64,000 nt of DNA from Saccharopolyspora gloriosae (GTDB taxonomy: Bacteria > Actinomycetota > Actinomycetes > Mycobacteriales > Pseudonocardiaceae). Below the pieces are notes generated by a model. That model did not search any database and was not told the origin of the DNA. It was given only the letters and a program-made list of their open reading frames with translations. Within the stretch, counting starts at the first letter, position 1. Every line of letters begins with the position of its first letter. The stretch is from the NCBI RefSeq assembly GCF_014203325.1, contig NZ_JACHIV010000001.1:3225501-3289500 (forward strand), read 5' to 3'. The position numbers and the translations under genes were made by a program. This document shows positions 62,561 through 64,000 of this stretch, in pieces.

Positions 62561-63855
62561 CAGGTGGTCTCCTCCCCGGCACCCCGGTGGTGCCGCTCGG
62601 TGAACTCGGTGAGCAACGACGCCACCGCGCGGGCGAAGGCCCGCAGTTCGGCGACGTCGGCGTATTCGCCTTCGGCGTGGGCGTGGTTGGTCTCCAGCGA
62701 ACCCGGCCCCAGCACGGCCGTGGCGGTGTCCGGGACGCCGTGCATCCAGATGGCGTCGCAGGTGAACGCGGGCAGCTCGTCCGGCCAGCGGGCGAGGCCG
62801 GCGGCGGCGAACAGCTCCCGCGCCCAGGCGGGCGAGTCGTCCAGGCAGGGCAGGCCGCGCTTGAGCCAGTCGACGTGCACGATCTCGGCGGCGTCGGCGG
62901 CGGTGCGGGCGAATTCCCTGGTGCGACCGAAGATCTCGGTGAACTCGCGCACCCCGGAGCGCACCGCCGCCCGCAGCGCCCGCTCGGCCTCGGCTCCTTC
63001 CGCCGCGGTGGCGTAGGACAGGTTCAGCAGCAGGTTCCCGCTGCCGTAGACCCGGTTGTGCTGCTCGCCCGTGCGCACCCCGGCGACGCAACACCGGCCC
63101 GGCCGCTCCCGCGGGTCGAGGTGGCGCGCCAGGTGCTGCGCGAGGAAGCCCAGCAGCACCGTCGCGTTGTGCCCGGCCGAGGGTTCGTCGTCGATGGCAC
63201 CGCGGCCGTCGACCCGGACCCGCGCGGTCATCGAGGCGGTCGCCCGCGGCAAGTACCGCAGTCCGGTGGGTTCGCAGAACACGTTGAGGCGCCCGAAGAA
63301 TCCGGCTTCGACCAGCGGCCGGGTGCCGTAGGTGCCCATCGCGCCGCCCTCCTCGCCGGAGACGATCTGCACCAGCACCCCGACGTCGCGCCCGAGCGCC
63401 GGATTCGCGGCGGCTGCCGTGCGGATGCCCGCCAGCAGCGCCACCGCGGGTCCCTTCGCGTCGATCGACCCGCGCCCGGTGATCCGTTCCGCGGAGCACG
63501 TGACGGGTTCGATCCCGGCCACCGTGTCCAGGTGGGCGTTGAACATGACCGTGCGCTCCGGCGGCAGCTCCGGGCCGAGCCGCAGCACCAGGCTCGGCTG
63601 CTCGGCCAGGAAGTCCGCGCTACCCGCCGCGGCCCGGACGGTGCGGGGCACGTCGTCGCGGTCCAGGACCGCCGGGTCGGGCGCGGCGTGGTGCGCGGTG
63701 CGGAACCCGATCGCCGCCGCCGCTCGGGCGTAGGCGCGCTGCGCCTGCCACATCCGAGCGGGCGGCTCCACCGATTCCAGCGGGTTCACCGTCGGCAGCA
63801 GCAACAGGTCCCGCAGCAGCTCCCGATCCGCCGCGCCGAACGGGTCGGCGGACAT
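62560..63855 (-). CDS. M20-family metallopeptidase/deacylase (ArgE/DapE-like)
   Basis: A 431-aa zinc-dependent amidohydrolase. It has metal ligands in FNAHLDTVAG, GRGSIDAKGP, VSGEEGGAMG (catalytic Glu-Glu) and FCEPTG, and the last in TNHAHAEGEYADV. Family enzymes cleave N-acyl amino acids or dipeptides. At 431 aa it is longer than ArgE/DapE (375-383) owing to insertions in the lid domain. In an operon with two dehydrogenases it may release an amino group after acyl-protected synthesis, or act in catabolism. Its ATG overlaps the upstream gene's stop (TGATG). Confidence 0.8.
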   Translation of the reverse strand: MSADPFGAADRELLRDLLLLPTVNPLESVEPPARMWQAQRAYARAAAAIGFRTAHHAAPDPAVLDRDDVPRTVRAAAGSADFLAEQPSLVLRLGPELPPERTVMFNAHLDTVAGIEPVTCSAERITGRGSIDAKGPAVALLAGIRTAAAANPALGRDVGVLVQIVSGEEGGAMGTYGTRPLVEAGFFGRLNVFCEPTGLRYLPRATASMTARVRVDGRGAIDDEPSAGHNATVLLGFLAQHLARHLDPRERPGRCCVAGVRTGEQHNRVYGSGNLLLNLSYATAAEGAEAERALRAAVRSGVREFTEIFGRTREFARTAADAAEIVHVDWLKRGLPCLDDSPAWARELFAAAGLARWPDELPAFTCDAIWMHGVPDTATAVLGPGSLETNHAHAEGEYADVAELRAFARAVASLLTEFTERHHRGAGEETT

Positions 63856-64000
63856 CAGGACCGGCCGCGTGCCGATGCCCCCGCCGCGTACGGCGCGAGC
63901 AGCTCCCCCAGCATCCGCTCCAGCGCCCGTCCGGCGTCGACGAACCGGTCGGCGGCGGAAGCATCGGCCTGCTCGCCGTCGTGCGGGCGGGCCACCAGGT
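63855..64000 (-). CDS. C-terminal end of an upstream operon gene (partial)
   Basis: On the minus strand a frame open at the window edge ends in TGA at 63857-63855, overlapping the M20 start. The visible 47 residues are Ala-rich and helical (FVDAGRALERMLGELLAPYA). No family can be assigned. The TGATG overlap shows that it belongs to the same operon. Confidence 0.55.
   Translation of the reverse strand, partial: LVARPHDGEQADASAADRFVDAGRALERMLGELLAPYAAGASARGRS

Overview
The window is very GC-rich, uses GC-biased third codon positions, and has dense gene packing with many ATGA/GTGA/TGATG overlaps. This is typical of an actinomycete. Two genes narrow it down. One is a calerythrin homologue (59466-59999), an EF-hand protein known from Saccharopolyspora. 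The other is a single-chain glycine/sarcosine + dimethylglycine methyltransferase (26066-27775), a fusion known from the halophile Actinopolyspora halophila. I therefore infer a salt-adapted Pseudonocardiales genome (Saccharopolyspora/Actinopolyspora-like). No rRNA, tRNA, CRISPR, phage or transposase gene was seen.

Layout. 0-11 kb: amino-acid/imino-acid catabolism (YtcJ-type amidohydrolase end, cytosolic serine hydrolase, ornithine-cyclodeaminase family enzyme, ALDH, DAO-type flavoenzyme, Glu/Leu dehydrogenase-like enzyme, LysR regulator, fused two-oxoacid E1, GNAT). 11-16.9 kb: FAD oxidase, secreted PI-PLC, XRE/DUF397 regulatory pair, homocysteine methyltransferase. 17-28 kb: a glycine-betaine module with its own methyl cycle, all on the minus strand in the order gsmt-sdmt, metK, adenosine kinase, metH, ahcY, metF. 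Glycine is methylated three times with SAM, SAH is cleaved by AhcY, adenosine is removed by the kinase, and homocysteine is remethylated by MetH/MetF and re-activated by MetK. A consensus CRP-type site lies upstream, and structured leaders lie in front of metK and ahcY. 28.9-31.5 kb: a PPOX flavoprotein behind a DtxR/IdeR-like iron box and an acyl-CoA synthetase. 31.8-38.4 kb: exported carbohydrate enzymes (GH2, aldose epimerase with a Tat-like signal, GH26), an epoxide-hydrolase-like enzyme, GNAT and DinB. 38.4-47 kb: phenylacetate catabolism (paaABCDE, paaZ, and divergent paaI-paaK-paaR) with two matching PaaR-type operators. 47.4-54.6 kb: LuxR and PucR regulators, a two-LysM protein, and a citrate module (CitMHS transporter with divergent CitA/CitB two-component system). 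54.8-60 kb: calerythrin and a degenerate paralogue, membrane/surface proteins, nucleotide-sugar dehydrogenase. 60-64 kb: a translationally coupled minus-strand operon of unknown purpose (M20 peptidase, Ldh-type and Gfo/Idh oxidoreductases, unknown 138-aa protein) running off the window.

The most unusual item is a family of four intergenic elements of about 115-160 bp (near 17.0, 34.9, 36.0 and 42.4 kb). Each folds into a long hairpin with an invariant internal loop (GAGGACAG opposite ATCCCGCA) between stems whose sequences differ between copies but always change in compensating pairs. Two copies bracket the epoxide-hydrolase gene. The second notable item is a compact four-way-junction-like RNA candidate in the metK leader.
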